Source: Kytococcus sedentarius DSM 20547 (GTDB taxonomy: Bacteria; Actinomycetota; Actinomycetes; Actinomycetales; Dermatophilaceae). From it: a stretch of 64,000 bases of DNA. The notes under the pieces were generated by a model, which worked only from the letters and a program-made list of their open reading frames with translations, was not told the DNA's origin and searched no databases. The stretch spans positions 682,001-746,000 of the forward strand of contig NC_013169.1 in the NCBI RefSeq assembly GCF_000023925.1, written 5' to 3'. The position numbers were made by a program, and so were the translations under genes. The number at the start of each line of letters is the position of its first letter. The first letter of the stretch is position 1. Positions 8,576-16,637 of this stretch are shown here, piece by piece.

Positions 8576-9727
8576 ATGACCCTCTCCCCAGTCCAGGCGG
8601 ACCACGGACCCACGCACGAGGCCGACCGCGGCCCGGACATGCCGGAGCTGCAGCGCAACACCATCCACCCGGCCTCCAAGACCCTCTGGATGGGCCTGCT
8701 GGCCGCCAGCGCGGTGGTCGGTGGCCTGATCACCTGGCTCATCGGGTGGAACATCGCCCTGTTCGTCGTGGTCACGATCGTCGTCTTCATGCTGGCGGTC
8801 TACATCGGCTACCGCGTGACGGCGGGACACCGCCAGGGGCTCGACCAGGTCGTGCGGGCGCTGGTCTACCTCGCCTTCGCCCTGGCCGTGATCCCGCTGA
8901 TCTGGCTGCTGTGGACGGTGTTCTCCAACGCCATCCCGCCGCTGCTGGGCAACCTGCAGGTCTTCACCCAGGACATGTACGGCATCTCCGGTGACGTGGA
9001 CGAGGCGCGCGTCACCGAGGGCGCCGAGATCGTCGGCGGCATGAAGCACGCCCTGATCGGCACGCTCATGATCACCGTGATCGCCTCGATCATCTCCATC
9101 CCGGTCGGCCTCATGGCCGCCATCTACCTGGTGGAGTACGGCACGAACGGCTGGTTCAGCCGCACGCTGCGCTTCCTGGTCGACGTGATGACCGGCATCC
9201 CGTCCATCGTCGCCGGTCTGTTCGCCTACGCCCTGTTCTCGATGATCTTCGGCCCCGGCACCAAGTTCGGGTTCGCCGGCGCCATCGCGCTGAGCGTGCT
9301 GATGATCCCGATCGTGGTGCGCAACTCCGAAGAGATGCTGCGGGTCGTCTCGCGTGACCTGCGCGAGTCCGCGCTGGCGCTCGGTGTGCCCAAGTGGCGG
9401 GTGATCACCAAGATCGTGCTGCCCACCGCGGTCGCCGGCCTGATGTCGAGTGTCTTCCTGGGCGTCGCCCGCGTCATCGGCGAGACCGCCCCGCTGTTGG
9501 TGGCGGCCGGCTACAACGCCGCCACCAACTGGAACCCCTTCGAGGGCCCGATGAACTCGCTGGCCTTCTACGCCTACCAGCTGTTCCAGTACCCCCTGAA
9601 CCCCGGATATCGTGAGGTGAGTGACGAGCGGTCCTGGATCGCGGTCTTCGTGCTCGTCATGCTCGTGCTCACCCTGAACCTGATTGCCCGGCTCGTCGCC
9701 GCCGCCCTGGCACCGAAGAAGAGCTGA
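8576..9727 (+). CDS. pstA: phosphate ABC transporter permease PstA
   Basis: Second permease subunit. ATG 8576 follows the pstC stop by 1 nt, with the ribosome site (GGAGGAG) inside the pstC end. At 383 residues it is longer than the roughly 300 of typical PstA because two or three extra hydrophobic segments lie in residues 35-120 (LLAASAVVGGLITWLIG and so on) before the transport domain. The EAA-type loop appears as SRDLRESALALGVPKWR. The context between pstC and pstB fixes the identity. The extended N-terminus is common in actinobacterial PstA proteins as far as I recall, so it is not taken as a fusion. Confidence 0.94.
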   Translation: MTLSPVQADHGPTHEADRGPDMPELQRNTIHPASKTLWMGLLAASAVVGGLITWLIGWNIALFVVVTIVVFMLAVYIGYRVTAGHRQGLDQVVRALVYLAFALAVIPLIWLLWTVFSNAIPPLLGNLQVFTQDMYGISGDVDEARVTEGAEIVGGMKHALIGTLMITVIASIISIPVGLMAAIYLVEYGTNGWFSRTLRFLVDVMTGIPSIVAGLFAYALFSMIFGPGTKFGFAGAIALSVLMIPIVVRNSEEMLRVVSRDLRESALALGVPKWRVITKIVLPTAVAGLMSSVFLGVARVIGETAPLLVAAGYNAATNWNPFEGPMNSLAFYAYQLFQYPLNPGYREVSDERSWIAVFVLVMLVLTLNLIARLVAAALAPKKS

Positions 9728-9745
9728 CCCCCGAGGAGTGTGTTG

Positions 9746-10525
9746 ATGTCCAAGCGCATCGAGATCAAGGACCTGAACGTCTACTACACCGACTTCCTGG
9801 CGGTCGAGGGCGTGGACATGGTCATCGAGCCCCGCACCGTGACGGCCTTCATCGGCTCGTCGGGCTGTGGCAAGTCCACCGTGCTGCGGACGCTGAACCG
9901 CATGCACGAGGTCATCCCCGGCGCCCACGTCAGGGGCAACGTGCTCATGGACGGTGACCCGCTGTACGGCAAGAACATCGACCCCGTCGAGGTGCGTCGT
10001 CAGGTCGGGATGGTCTTTCAGAAGCCCAACCCCTTCCCGACGATGTCCATCCGCGAGAACGTGCTCGCCGGGGTCACGCTGAACGCCCGCAAGCTGGGCA
10101 AGCGCGACTCCGACGACCTGGTGGAAGCCTCCCTGCGGGGTGCCAACCTCTGGAACGAGGTCAAGGACCGGCTGGACAAGCCGGGGGCCAGCCTCTCGGG
10201 TGGTCAGCAGCAGCGTCTGTGCATCGCCCGCGCCGTGGCGGTGCAGCCCGATGTGCTCCTCATGGACGAGCCCTGCTCGGCCCTGGACCCGATCTCGACC
10301 CTGGCCGTGGAGGACCTCATCCACGAGCTCAAGGAGAAGTACACGGTCGTCATCGTGACGCACAACATGCAGCAGGCCACGCGTGTGTCCGACAAGACCG
10401 CCTTCTTCAACATCGAGGGCACCGGCAAGCCCGGCCACCTCATTGAGTACGGCGAGACCAAGCAGATCTTCGAGAACCCGACGCACCAGGAGACCGAGGA
10501 CTACGTGTCCGGCCGCTTCGGCTGA
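9746..10525 (+). CDS. pstB: phosphate ABC transporter ATPase PstB
   Basis: Energises phosphate import. Start ATG 9746 is preferred over in-frame GTG 9740 and TTG 9743 because GAGGAG ends about 7 nt upstream. The product has 259 residues. Motifs: Walker [10 protein letters not shown] (Lys43), Q-loop [12 protein letters not shown] signature LSGGQQQR, Walker [15 protein letters not shown]-loop VTHNMQQA. The FQKPNPFP sequence is characteristic of PstB. It closes the pstSCAB operon; no phoU follows in this window. A strong terminator starts 15 nt after the stop. Confidence 0.96.
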   Translation: MSKRIEIKDLNVYYTDFLAVEGVDMVIEPRTVTAFIGSSGCGKSTVLRTLNRMHEVIPGAHVRGNVLMDGDPLYGKNIDPVEVRRQVGMVFQKPNPFPTMSIRENVLAGVTLNARKLGKRDSDDLVEASLRGANLWNEVKDRLDKPGASLSGGQQQRLCIARAVAVQPDVLLMDEPCSALDPISTLAVEDLIHELKEKYTVVIVTHNMQQATRVSDKTAFFNIEGTGKPGHLIEYGETKQIFENPTHQETEDYVSGRFG

Positions 10526-10539
10526 TCCGTTCATCTGCA

Positions 10540-10584
10540 CGCACTGCTCCCCGCGTCTCCGTGTGAGAGGCGGGGAGCAGTGCG
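10540..10584 (+). terminator. terminator of the pst operon
   Basis: Perfect 15-bp inverted repeat, CGCACTGCTCCCCGC (10540-10554) with GCGGGGAGCAGTGCG (10570-10584); the loop also contains a short TCTC/GAGA pairing. No long T-run follows, as is usual in high-GC actinobacteria. Confidence 0.85.
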
Positions 10585-10991
10585 TTGAGCACTGTCCTGC
10601 CGAGTGAGCGCGCACCCCAACAGGTCAGCACTCATACAATCGGTATCATTTCGTGACTTGCGCCAATCGTGGCCAGTGTAGCCGCGAAGTAAGTCCTTCG
10701 GCAGGAGGCGCAAGGTGAGGTGGCACGTGGCGGGCATCCTGAGCGTTGCGATATGTCTTAGTCTTGATGGTAGTCCAGTTCAAGCTGGGTCGAAGGCGGA
10801 TGGCGGGCCGCCCGTTGGGCATTCCGGGGTGATCGGTGGTGAAGATTACACCAGTCTGATCGACTGGGGCTGCAACTACAGTCGCAGCAAGACTCGCATC
10901 TCATATCATTTCCGGGATGTGACAACGCGTTATCAAACGGCAACCTACCAAGCGCGTGAGGCGTGGAACGACAGCCTGTCGGTGTCACACG

Positions 10992-10999
10992 TTTATGGT
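10992..10999 (+). repeat. left copy of the 8-bp target site duplication
   Basis: TTTATGGT directly before the IS, identical to 12430-12437. Eight bases is the usual duplication length for ISL3-family insertion. Confidence 0.95.
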
Positions 11000-11030
11000 G
11001 GCTCTTCCGATCTGAGGGTGTAGCAGTGGT
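11000..11030 (+). repeat. left terminal inverted repeat of the IS
   Basis: Starts GGCTCTTCCGATCTGAGG; matches the reverse complement of 12399-12429 with one mismatch in the first 24 bases and two more in the next seven. Confidence 0.9.
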
Positions 11031-11067
11031 GGGGTGACCGGGTCGAGGTAGGGGTCGAGGTCCCCTG

Positions 11068-12426
11068 ATGATGGGGGTTCCTACACCGACCCGACCAGAA
11101 GACCTCGACGTGCGTGAACTTACCTTTGATGCCCCTGATCTGACGACCTTCGCCCGCCTGGACGAGCTTGGCCTCGTTGCGGTTGGCCAGCGCGTGGAGC
11201 CTGACCGGGCGGTGCTGGAATGCCGGGTGGTCGCGGGCGATGACGACGCGTTCTGCCGGCACTGCGGGGCCGAGGGCGCCGCGCGGGGCACGGTGACCCG
11301 GCAGCTGGCGCATGAGCCGTTCGGGTGGCGGCCCACCACGCTGCTGATCCGGGTGCGTCGCTTCGGCTGTCAGGCGTGCCGGCGGGTGTGGCGCCAGGAC
11401 ACCACTGCGGCGGCGGACCGGCGGGCGAAGCTGTCGCGTGCAGCGGTGCGGTGGGCGCTGGTGGCCCTGGTGACCCAGCACCTGACTGTCGCCAGGTTGG
11501 CCGAGGCTCTGGGAGTGGCCTGGGACACCGCCAATGACGCGGTCCTGGCCGAGGGCCGACGGGTCCTGATCGATGACCCCACCCGGTTTGACGGCGTCAC
11601 CGTGGTCGGAGTGGACGAGCACGTCTGGCGCCATACCCGAAGCGGCGAGAAGTACGTCACCGTCGTCATCGATCTGACCCCGATCCGCGACGGGACGGGT
11701 CCAGCACGCCTGCTCGACATGGTCCAGGGGCGATCGAAGAGCACTTTCAAGACCTGGCTCGCTGCCCGCACCCAGGCATGGCGCGACAGGGTGGAGGTGG
11801 TGGCGATGGACGGGTTCACCGGGTTCAAGACTGCTGCGGCCGAGGAGCTCCCCGACGCGGTCGCGGTGATGGATCCCTTCCACGTGGTCCGGCTCGCTGG
11901 TGACGCCCTGGACCGTTGTCGCCGACGGGTCCAGCAAGATCTCTACGGCCACCGCGGCCGGGCCGGCGATCCGCTCTACTGCGCGCGGCGGACCCTGCAC
12001 ACTGGCGCCAACCTGCTCACCGACAAGCAGACCCGCAGGATCGAGTCCCTGTTCGCCGACGCCGAGCACGTCGAGGTCGAGGCGACCTGGGGCATCTACC
12101 AACGCATGATCGCCGCCTACCGCCACCCAGACCGGCGCGAAGGCCGGGCACTGATGACCGCCGTGATCGACTCGGTGACTCGTGGCGTTCCCACCGCCCT
12201 GAGCGAGCTCGTCACGCTCGGGCGGACGCTGACCAAGCGGGCCGAAGACGTACTCGCATTCTTCGACCTGCCGGGCACGAGCAACGGCCCGACCGAGGCG
12301 ATCAACGGCCGCCTCGAGCACCTCCGAGGGTCCGCCCTCGGCTTCCGCAACCTGACCCACTACGTCGCCCGATCCCTCCTCGAAGCCGGCGGCTTCAGAC
12401 CACGACTACACCCTCAGATCGGATGA
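11068..12426 (+). CDS. ISL3-family transposase
   Basis: A 452-residue protein if started at ATG 11068; ATG 11071 and GTG 11110 are alternatives and none has a good ribosome site. Near residues 68-115 lies the ISL3 zinc finger, with CRHCG and later CQACRR. A helix-turn-helix-like part follows (QHLTVARLAEALGVAWDTA). The DDE catalytic core shows Asp in VVGVDEHVWR, Asp in VVAMDGFTGFKTA, and Glu in NGPTEAINGRLEHLRG. No frameshift or stop was seen, so the enzyme could be active. The stop codon (12424-12426) lies inside the right inverted repeat. It catalyses cut-and-paste movement of its own element. Confidence 0.93.
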   Translation: MMGVPTPTRPEDLDVRELTFDAPDLTTFARLDELGLVAVGQRVEPDRAVLECRVVAGDDDAFCRHCGAEGAARGTVTRQLAHEPFGWRPTTLLIRVRRFGCQACRRVWRQDTTAAADRRAKLSRAAVRWALVALVTQHLTVARLAEALGVAWDTANDAVLAEGRRVLIDDPTRFDGVTVVGVDEHVWRHTRSGEKYVTVVIDLTPIRDGTGPARLLDMVQGRSKSTFKTWLAARTQAWRDRVEVVAMDGFTGFKTAAAEELPDAVAVMDPFHVVRLAGDALDRCRRRVQQDLYGHRGRAGDPLYCARRTLHTGANLLTDKQTRRIESLFADAEHVEVEATWGIYQRMIAAYRHPDRREGRALMTAVIDSVTRGVPTALSELVTLGRTLTKRAEDVLAFFDLPGTSNGPTEAINGRLEHLRGSALGFRNLTHYVARSLLEAGGFRPRLHPQIG

Positions 12427-12429
12427 GCC
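12399..12429 (-). repeat. right terminal inverted repeat of the IS
   Basis: Read on the minus strand it begins GGCTCATCCGATCTGAGG and mirrors the left end. The transposase stop codon falls within it. Confidence 0.9.
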
Positions 12430-12437
12430 TTTATGGT
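12430..12437 (+). repeat. right copy of the 8-bp target site duplication
   Basis: TTTATGGT directly after the IS, identical to 10992-10999. Confidence 0.95.
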
Positions 12438-12763
12438 ACCGGGAGCACCTCGGCCGACTTCAATGTTTATGATGCCGAGTACCAGTCGAATGACCGGTGA
12501 GCTGGGGTGGTGCATGACTGCTCCAGCACTCACGTCAGCAAGAAGTACATGCATTGGCACGCTAGAACGATGGCTGGCTTGTCTAGTTCCATGCGTGCGA
12601 AGATTGGCATGCGCGAGATGGGGCACATCTACGGCCTGCGTCACGATGATGACCCTTGCGGCGGGCCCACCATCATGGGTCCGAATGTCACCAATTGTGC
12701 GGCGAATATCACGTGGCGTGACTATTCTGCCGTCAACTATATTTACTAGGTGAGGGATTTGAC

Positions 12764-13459
12764 ATGAGAGCTTCACTCCGGCGGACATGCGTCGTGACGG
12801 TCATGGTGGGACTGATCGCCGCCGGGTGCGGGGACAGCAGCGACGGCCGGGCGCAGGGTGCCGACACCGCGCCCTCCTCGGTCGAGAGCAGTTCGCCAGC
12901 TCCCTCGTCCCCGTCCCCCTCACCGTCCCCGTCGACCGCACGGCGCCACATCGAGGCGTCCGGGCCCAGCTACCGGGACCTGGAGGACGCCAGTACTCGA
13001 TCCACGAGTGCTGGGGCGATCCGGGCGACGGTGCTGCGGCAGATCAGGACCACGGACCGTCTCGATCCTGTGCAGGAGGACTCACCGGCGCTGGAGTACG
13101 ACCTGTGGGAGGTGCGTGTCGACGAGGCCCCCGGGGCCGATGCCACGCCCAGGTCGTTGGTGGTCGCCCAGGTGGCGAACACAGCGAACCAGAGCCACAG
13201 CGGTCCCGGACCCCGGTTGCAGGAGGGTGCACGGGGAGTGCTCGTTCTGGGGACGGCGATGTCGGACGAGTGGGTCCACCCGGAGTTCGGCTGGGTCTAC
13301 TACCCGGTGGCCTTCTACGGGGAGGAGGGGAAGGGCCAGCTGCGCGACCGGGCCACGGAGCGACTGGCTGCAGCGAGCCCCCAGGGAAGGACCGTGGACG
13401 AGGTGCTGCGCGAGGCCAACCAGGGCGTGACCTTCCACGCGTCGACGATGACGGACTGA
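12764..13459 (+). CDS. putative secreted lipoprotein of unknown function
   Basis: A 231-residue protein starting at ATG 12764, 14 nt after the end of the broken protease gene. The N-terminus is a lipoprotein signal with lipobox IAAGC (Cys22), followed by a Ser/Pro-rich linker (SSPSPSPSPSPS-like, seen as PAPSSPSPSPSPSTA) near residues 45-60. The remaining domain has no motif I recognise. It contains ALEYDLWEVRVDEAPGADA and a segment VLGTAMSDEWVHPEF. Codon use is nearer to the chromosome than that of the protease remnant. Adjacency suggests that it once accompanied the secreted protease-like protein; this is inference. Confidence 0.75.
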   Translation: MRASLRRTCVVTVMVGLIAAGCGDSSDGRAQGADTAPSSVESSSPAPSSPSPSPSPSTARRHIEASGPSYRDLEDASTRSTSAGAIRATVLRQIRTTDRLDPVQEDSPALEYDLWEVRVDEAPGADATPRSLVVAQVANTANQSHSGPGPRLQEGARGVLVLGTAMSDEWVHPEFGWVYYPVAFYGEEGKGQLRDRATERLAAASPQGRTVDEVLREANQGVTFHASTMTD

Positions 13460-13481
13460 CCTGCTGCACCCGGGCGCCCAG

Positions 13482-13530
13482 CCATGAGGAGGCCCCCACC
13501 GCATCCGATGCGGTGGGGGCCTCCTCATGG
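13482..13530. terminator. bidirectional terminator, lipoprotein gene / pspA
   Basis: A perfect 23-bp stem (13482-13504 with 13508-13530) and a 3-nt loop, between convergent genes. Core AGGCCCCCACC / GGTGGGGGCCT is shared with the hairpins at 25501 and 50335. Confidence 0.9.
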
Positions 13531-13541
13531 TGTTGTGGTGC

Positions 13542-14258
13542 TCAGCCCTTGTTCTTGAGCTGGGCCAGACGTGCCTCGACCTCGGCGCTCTTGGTGGAGT
13601 CCTCCAGCTGCTCGAACTGGCCCTCGAGGGTGGCCGCCTGTGCCTCCTGGCGACCCTGGACCATGGCCTCCTCGCGGCGGACCTTCTCCTCGAAGCGGCC
13701 GAGCTCGCTGGAGGGGTCGAGGATGGAGATCGACCCCATCGCGTCGGAGACCTGGCGCTGGGCGTCGGCGGTACGGGCACGTGCCACCAGCGAGTCGCGG
13801 CGCGACTTCAGCTCGTCCAGCTTGGAGCGCATCTCGACCAGGCCCTGCTTGAGGGTCTCGACGGTCTGCCGCTGCTGGGTGATCATCGGCTCGGCCGTGG
13901 AGGCGTCGTTCTCGAAGCCGATCTGCTTCTCCAGCGCAGCCTTGGCCAGGTTGTCGAACTTGTCGGCCTCGGCGGTGTCACCGGCGGCGCGGAGGCGGTC
14001 GGCCTCGGAGGAGGCGGCGGCAGCCTTGCGGCCCCAGTCCTGCGCCACCTGCTGGTCCTGCTCCAGGTCCTGCTCGGCCATGCGCAGGCTGGCGATGGTC
14101 TGGGCCACGGCCTCCTCAGCATCGGCGATGGCGTTGGTGTAGTCGCGCACCATCTGGTCGAGCATCTTCTCCGGGTCCTCGGCACGGTCGAGGATGGCGT
14201 TGATGTTGGCGCGGGCCAAGGTGCTGATCCGCCCGATGATCGTCTGCTTCTGAACCAT
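13542..14258 (-). CDS. pspA: PspA/IM30-family membrane-stress protein
   Basis: Start ATG at 14258, about 9 nt after GGAGAGGA; an in-frame extension to 14300 lacks support. The 238-residue product begins MVQKQTIIGRISTLARANIN, the N-terminal amphipathic helix typical of PspA, then a long coiled coil rich in Glu, Gln and Ala (residues 25-220). PspA proteins coat and stabilise stressed inner membranes and may remodel them in ESCRT-III-like assemblies. The upstream gene on the same strand encodes a TPM-domain membrane protein, so the pair looks like an envelope-stress unit. Confidence 0.92.
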   Translation of the reverse strand: MVQKQTIIGRISTLARANINAILDRAEDPEKMLDQMVRDYTNAIADAEEAVAQTIASLRMAEQDLEQDQQVAQDWGRKAAAASSEADRLRAAGDTAEADKFDNLAKAALEKQIGFENDASTAEPMITQQRQTVETLKQGLVEMRSKLDELKSRRDSLVARARTADAQRQVSDAMGSISILDPSSELGRFEEKVRREEAMVQGRQEAQAATLEGQFEQLEDSTKSAEVEARLAQLKNKG

Positions 14259-14408
14259 GACGTGTGTCCTCTCCTGCCGCAGTGTGCGGCGTTCGTTCAT
14301 TCGGCCCTCAGTCTGTCTGCTGCGGGGCCGCGGCGCCAGTGGCGGAGGCCGTCGGCCACGGCGATGGGTGTGCCGGCGCGGGGTGACGACGCCCGGGGGA
14401 GTGGCCGG

Positions 14409-16559
14409 TCAGAAGCGACCGCCGCCGCCGAACCCGCCACCGCCGCTCCCGCCGATGCCTCCGAAGCCGCCGCCCCCTCCACCGAAGCCGCCCCCTCCAC
14501 CACCGAAGCCACCCCCTCCACCACCGAAGCCACCACCACCAAAGCCCCCGGAGAGGATGCCGCCCAGCACCAGGGAGCCGATGTCGATGCCCCCGTAGTT
14601 GCCGCCCCGCGGGCCGTACCCGCCGTAGCCGCCACCGCCGAAGGGGCCCTGCTGCAGGTCGTCCTCGGCATCGCGGCGGGCGGACTCGATGAGGCGCTCG
14701 GCCTGGTCGAGCAGCTCCATCGCCGCGCGCGGGTCGCTCTGGAGGCGGTGCTCCGCGGCGTCCAGCAGGCGGCCGGCCTCGGAGATCTCCGTGCGGGCCC
14801 GGCTGCCCACCGACCCGCGGCGGGTCCGGATGAACTCGTCCACGCTGGCGTGGGCAGCCCGCAGACGGGCCAGGCGCTGACCGACCGTGCCGGAGATCTT
14901 CCGGCGGTTCTCCTCGGCGGTGCGGGCCGGCTCCAGCGCCGCGTCGATCGCGTCCTCAGCCGCCTCCAGTTCGGCCAGGGCCGCCAGCGGGTCCCCACCG
15001 GAGCGGCTGCTCTCGGCGTGGGCGATGGCCTGCTGCGCGCGCTGCACCAGCGGGGCCAGGGCGCCGTCGTCGGGGCGGAGCCGCTCGGCATCGGCGATGT
15101 CCTGGGAGATCGACCCGATCGCCCGCGCGAGCTCGTGCTGGGAGTTCTCCAGCGTCTGGCGGGCGCCGTCCACCGCATCGAGCAGGTCGGCGGCCTGGCC
15201 CAGCGCGTCCTCGCCGGTACGGGCCGCCGTCACCGCGGTGCGTCGGTCGTCGGTGCCCAGCGCCTTCTGCCCGTTCGCCGAGCTCTGGCGGGCGGAGGCG
15301 ATGAGGCGCTCGGCCTGCTCGATGTTGCCCCCGACGGTGGTGAGGCTGCCGGGGGAGTAGCTCACCTGCAGGGCGCGCAGCTGCTCGCGCGCGCCGGGCA
15401 GGCGGGCCTCGAGCTCGTCGGCCCGGCGGGTGATCTGCCGCAGCACCTCGGGCGCGCGGGCCTCGAGGTCACGCAACCGCTCGAACTTCTCGCCCTGCGC
15501 CTCCAGGGTGGCCAGGGCCTCCCCGGCCAGCACGGTGATCTGCTCGAGCTCCCCGCGCAGCGACTCCTCCGGCGTGCCCTGACGCAGGGCGTCGTCCACG
15601 CGCTGCTTGAGGGCGAAGGCCTCGGACGCCTTCCCGCGCGCGACCTGCACGGCGTGGGTGAACTCCTGCGTGGCCTGCTCGCCGAACTGGGCGCGGGAGT
15701 AGCGGACCTCCTCGTCGGACGAGCGCACCGCATCGTCCACCTGCACCAGCAGCTCCGCCGCACGGCGCTCCAGCTGCTCGGGCGAGTCCGCCCGTGCCCC
15801 GGACTGGGCCGCTCCGTGCCGCTGGCCGCGCCGCTTGGGCGAGCCCAGGTTCCGCAGCAGGAAGAACCCGCCGATGAGGAAGGGCACCCCCAGCAGCCAC
15901 ACCGGGAACCCGAAGCCGTCGCCACCCCGGGAGTCCGCCCCGCCCCCCGTGGTGCCCTCCGCCACGTCGTCGAAACCCTGCACCGCCGCGCTGACGGCCC
16001 CGGACCAGTCCTCCCGGCTGAGGGCGGGCTCGACGTAGTCGGTCTCGATGCGGGCGCCCTCCTCGGCCGAGACCGTCTCCTGGCCGCCCCACATCCCGTA
16101 GCGGCGCTGGTCGACCGCGACGGCCAGCAGCGCGTCCTTGGTCCCCAGCCCGGAGTCGGAGAAGGTCTGCTCGGCCCAGTCCTCGCCGCTCATGGCAGCG
16201 CCGGAGCCGTCGGTGAACTCGTCGACGTAGACCACGAAGAGCTGCATGCCGTGGTCGTCGCGGAGGGTCGCCAGCTCGTTCCGCAGGGAGGCCTTGTCGT
16301 CCAGGACGCCGGCCTCGTCCACGATCTGCTCGGGCAGGTCCATCGGCTCGGTGGCGGGCAGGGCCAGCGGGGTCGGCCCTGCCACCACGTGGGCCGCGAC
16401 CGGGCCGGCGGGCGAGGACAGGACCCGTGGGGCGTCCGCGGCCAAGGCCCCGGAGGGCGGGAGGAGCAGGGCACCGGCCAGGACGGCCGCGGCCCCCCCG
16501 GAGGTCCGGGCCGGGCGCAGGGGGGCGAACGCGGTCAGGAGACGCAGTCGGGGAGCCAC
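14409..16559 (-). CDS. TPM-domain membrane protein with coiled-coil region and Gly/Phe tail
   Basis: GTG at 16559 is chosen because GTGAGGA lies 8 nt upstream; frame extensions further up overlap mfd. The 716-residue product has a signal peptide (about 45 residues, ending GALAADA), then a TPM (TLP18.3/Psb32/MOLO-1) domain around residues 60-190, with DEAGVLDDKASLRNELATL and MQLFVVYVDEF. A membrane helix near 235 (FPVWLLGVPFLIGGFFLL) precedes a 400-residue helical, Arg/Glu/Ala-rich cytoplasmic part. The last 60 residues are nearly pure Gly with Phe (FGGGGGGF repeats). TPM proteins act in membrane-protein quality control or repair. It sits directly upstream of pspA and divergent from mfd. Confidence 0.85.
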   Translation of the reverse strand: MAPRLRLLTAFAPLRPARTSGGAAAVLAGALLLPPSGALAADAPRVLSSPAGPVAAHVVAGPTPLALPATEPMDLPEQIVDEAGVLDDKASLRNELATLRDDHGMQLFVVYVDEFTDGSGAAMSGEDWAEQTFSDSGLGTKDALLAVAVDQRRYGMWGGQETVSAEEGARIETDYVEPALSREDWSGAVSAAVQGFDDVAEGTTGGGADSRGGDGFGFPVWLLGVPFLIGGFFLLRNLGSPKRRGQRHGAAQSGARADSPEQLERRAAELLVQVDDAVRSSDEEVRYSRAQFGEQATQEFTHAVQVARGKASEAFALKQRVDDALRQGTPEESLRGELEQITVLAGEALATLEAQGEKFERLRDLEARAPEVLRQITRRADELEARLPGAREQLRALQVSYSPGSLTTVGGNIEQAERLIASARQSSANGQKALGTDDRRTAVTAARTGEDALGQAADLLDAVDGARQTLENSQHELARAIGSISQDIADAERLRPDDGALAPLVQRAQQAIAHAESSRSGGDPLAALAELEAAEDAIDAALEPARTAEENRRKISGTVGQRLARLRAAHASVDEFIRTRRGSVGSRARTEISEAGRLLDAAEHRLQSDPRAAMELLDQAERLIESARRDAEDDLQQGPFGGGGYGGYGPRGGNYGGIDIGSLVLGGILSGGFGGGGFGGGGGGFGGGGGGFGGGGGGFGGIGGSGGGGFGGGGRF
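14461..14550 (-). repeat. short tandem repeat encoding GGGGGGF units
   Basis: About four near-identical units of roughly 21 nt (CCACCCCCTCCACCACCGAAG on the plus strand, 20-21 nt each) encode the Gly/Phe tail of the TPM protein. Slippage here would change tail length in frame. Confidence 0.8.
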
Positions 16560-16625
16560 ATGGTTGATCCTCACCGAGGCAGGCTGCCGATGCAACACTC
16601 CGGCCACCTCGTCGGTGGCGCCGCC

Positions 16626-16631
16626 TACCCT
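16626..16631 (+). promoter_or_regulatory. -10 element of a probable leaderless mfd transcript
   Basis: TACCCT ends 6 nt before GTG 16638. That distance would put the transcription start at the start codon. No clear -35 is visible. Confidence 0.5.
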
Positions 16632-16637
16632 TGGGGA

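Larger units (their letters stand above)
11000..12429 (+). mobile_element. ISL3-family insertion sequence, 1430 bp, apparently intact
   Basis: Bounded by imperfect terminal inverted repeats that begin GGCTC(T/A)TCCGATCTGAGG and match at 23 of the first 24 positions, with weaker matching to about 31. It is flanked by a perfect TTTATGGT duplication. It contains a single intact transposase gene on the plus strand. The perfect duplication and near-perfect ends indicate a fairly recent insertion. Its GC content is close to that of the chromosome. Confidence 0.96.
10715..12749 (+). pseudogene. secreted zinc-metalloprotease-like gene, disrupted by an IS element
   Basis: GTG 10715 has an excellent site (AGGAGG, 6 nt spacing). 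The product starts with a signal peptide (about 24 residues, ending SPVQA). At residue 95 (VYG) the frame enters the IS. Removing the IS and one target copy joins codon GGT 10997-10999 to ACC 12438 in frame (TGSTSADFNVYDAEYQSNDR), then hits TGA at 12498-12500. The same frame then runs open to TAG 12747-12749. The tail contains REMGHIYGLRHDDDP with an IMGP segment after it, resembling the matrixin-type HExxHxxGxxH zinc site with the first His as Arg (CGC 12612-12614). Codons such as ATA, CTT and AGT, and a lower GC content than neighbours, suggest acquired DNA. No active protease is expected. Confidence 0.85.

Noticed and set aside
11813-11829. GTTCAC-type double repeat within the transposase gene
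   Set aside because: The period is 9 nt, not 11, and it is coding DNA. It shows that such motifs can arise by chance.
12507-12749. Separate small gene after the IS
   Set aside because: It is in frame with the restored protease-like gene and lacks its own ribosome site; it is better read as the remnant of that gene.
13527-16637. Long open frame joined to the front of mfd
   Set aside because: It is antisense to pspA and the TPM gene, has no family similarity, and Mfd is complete from 16638.
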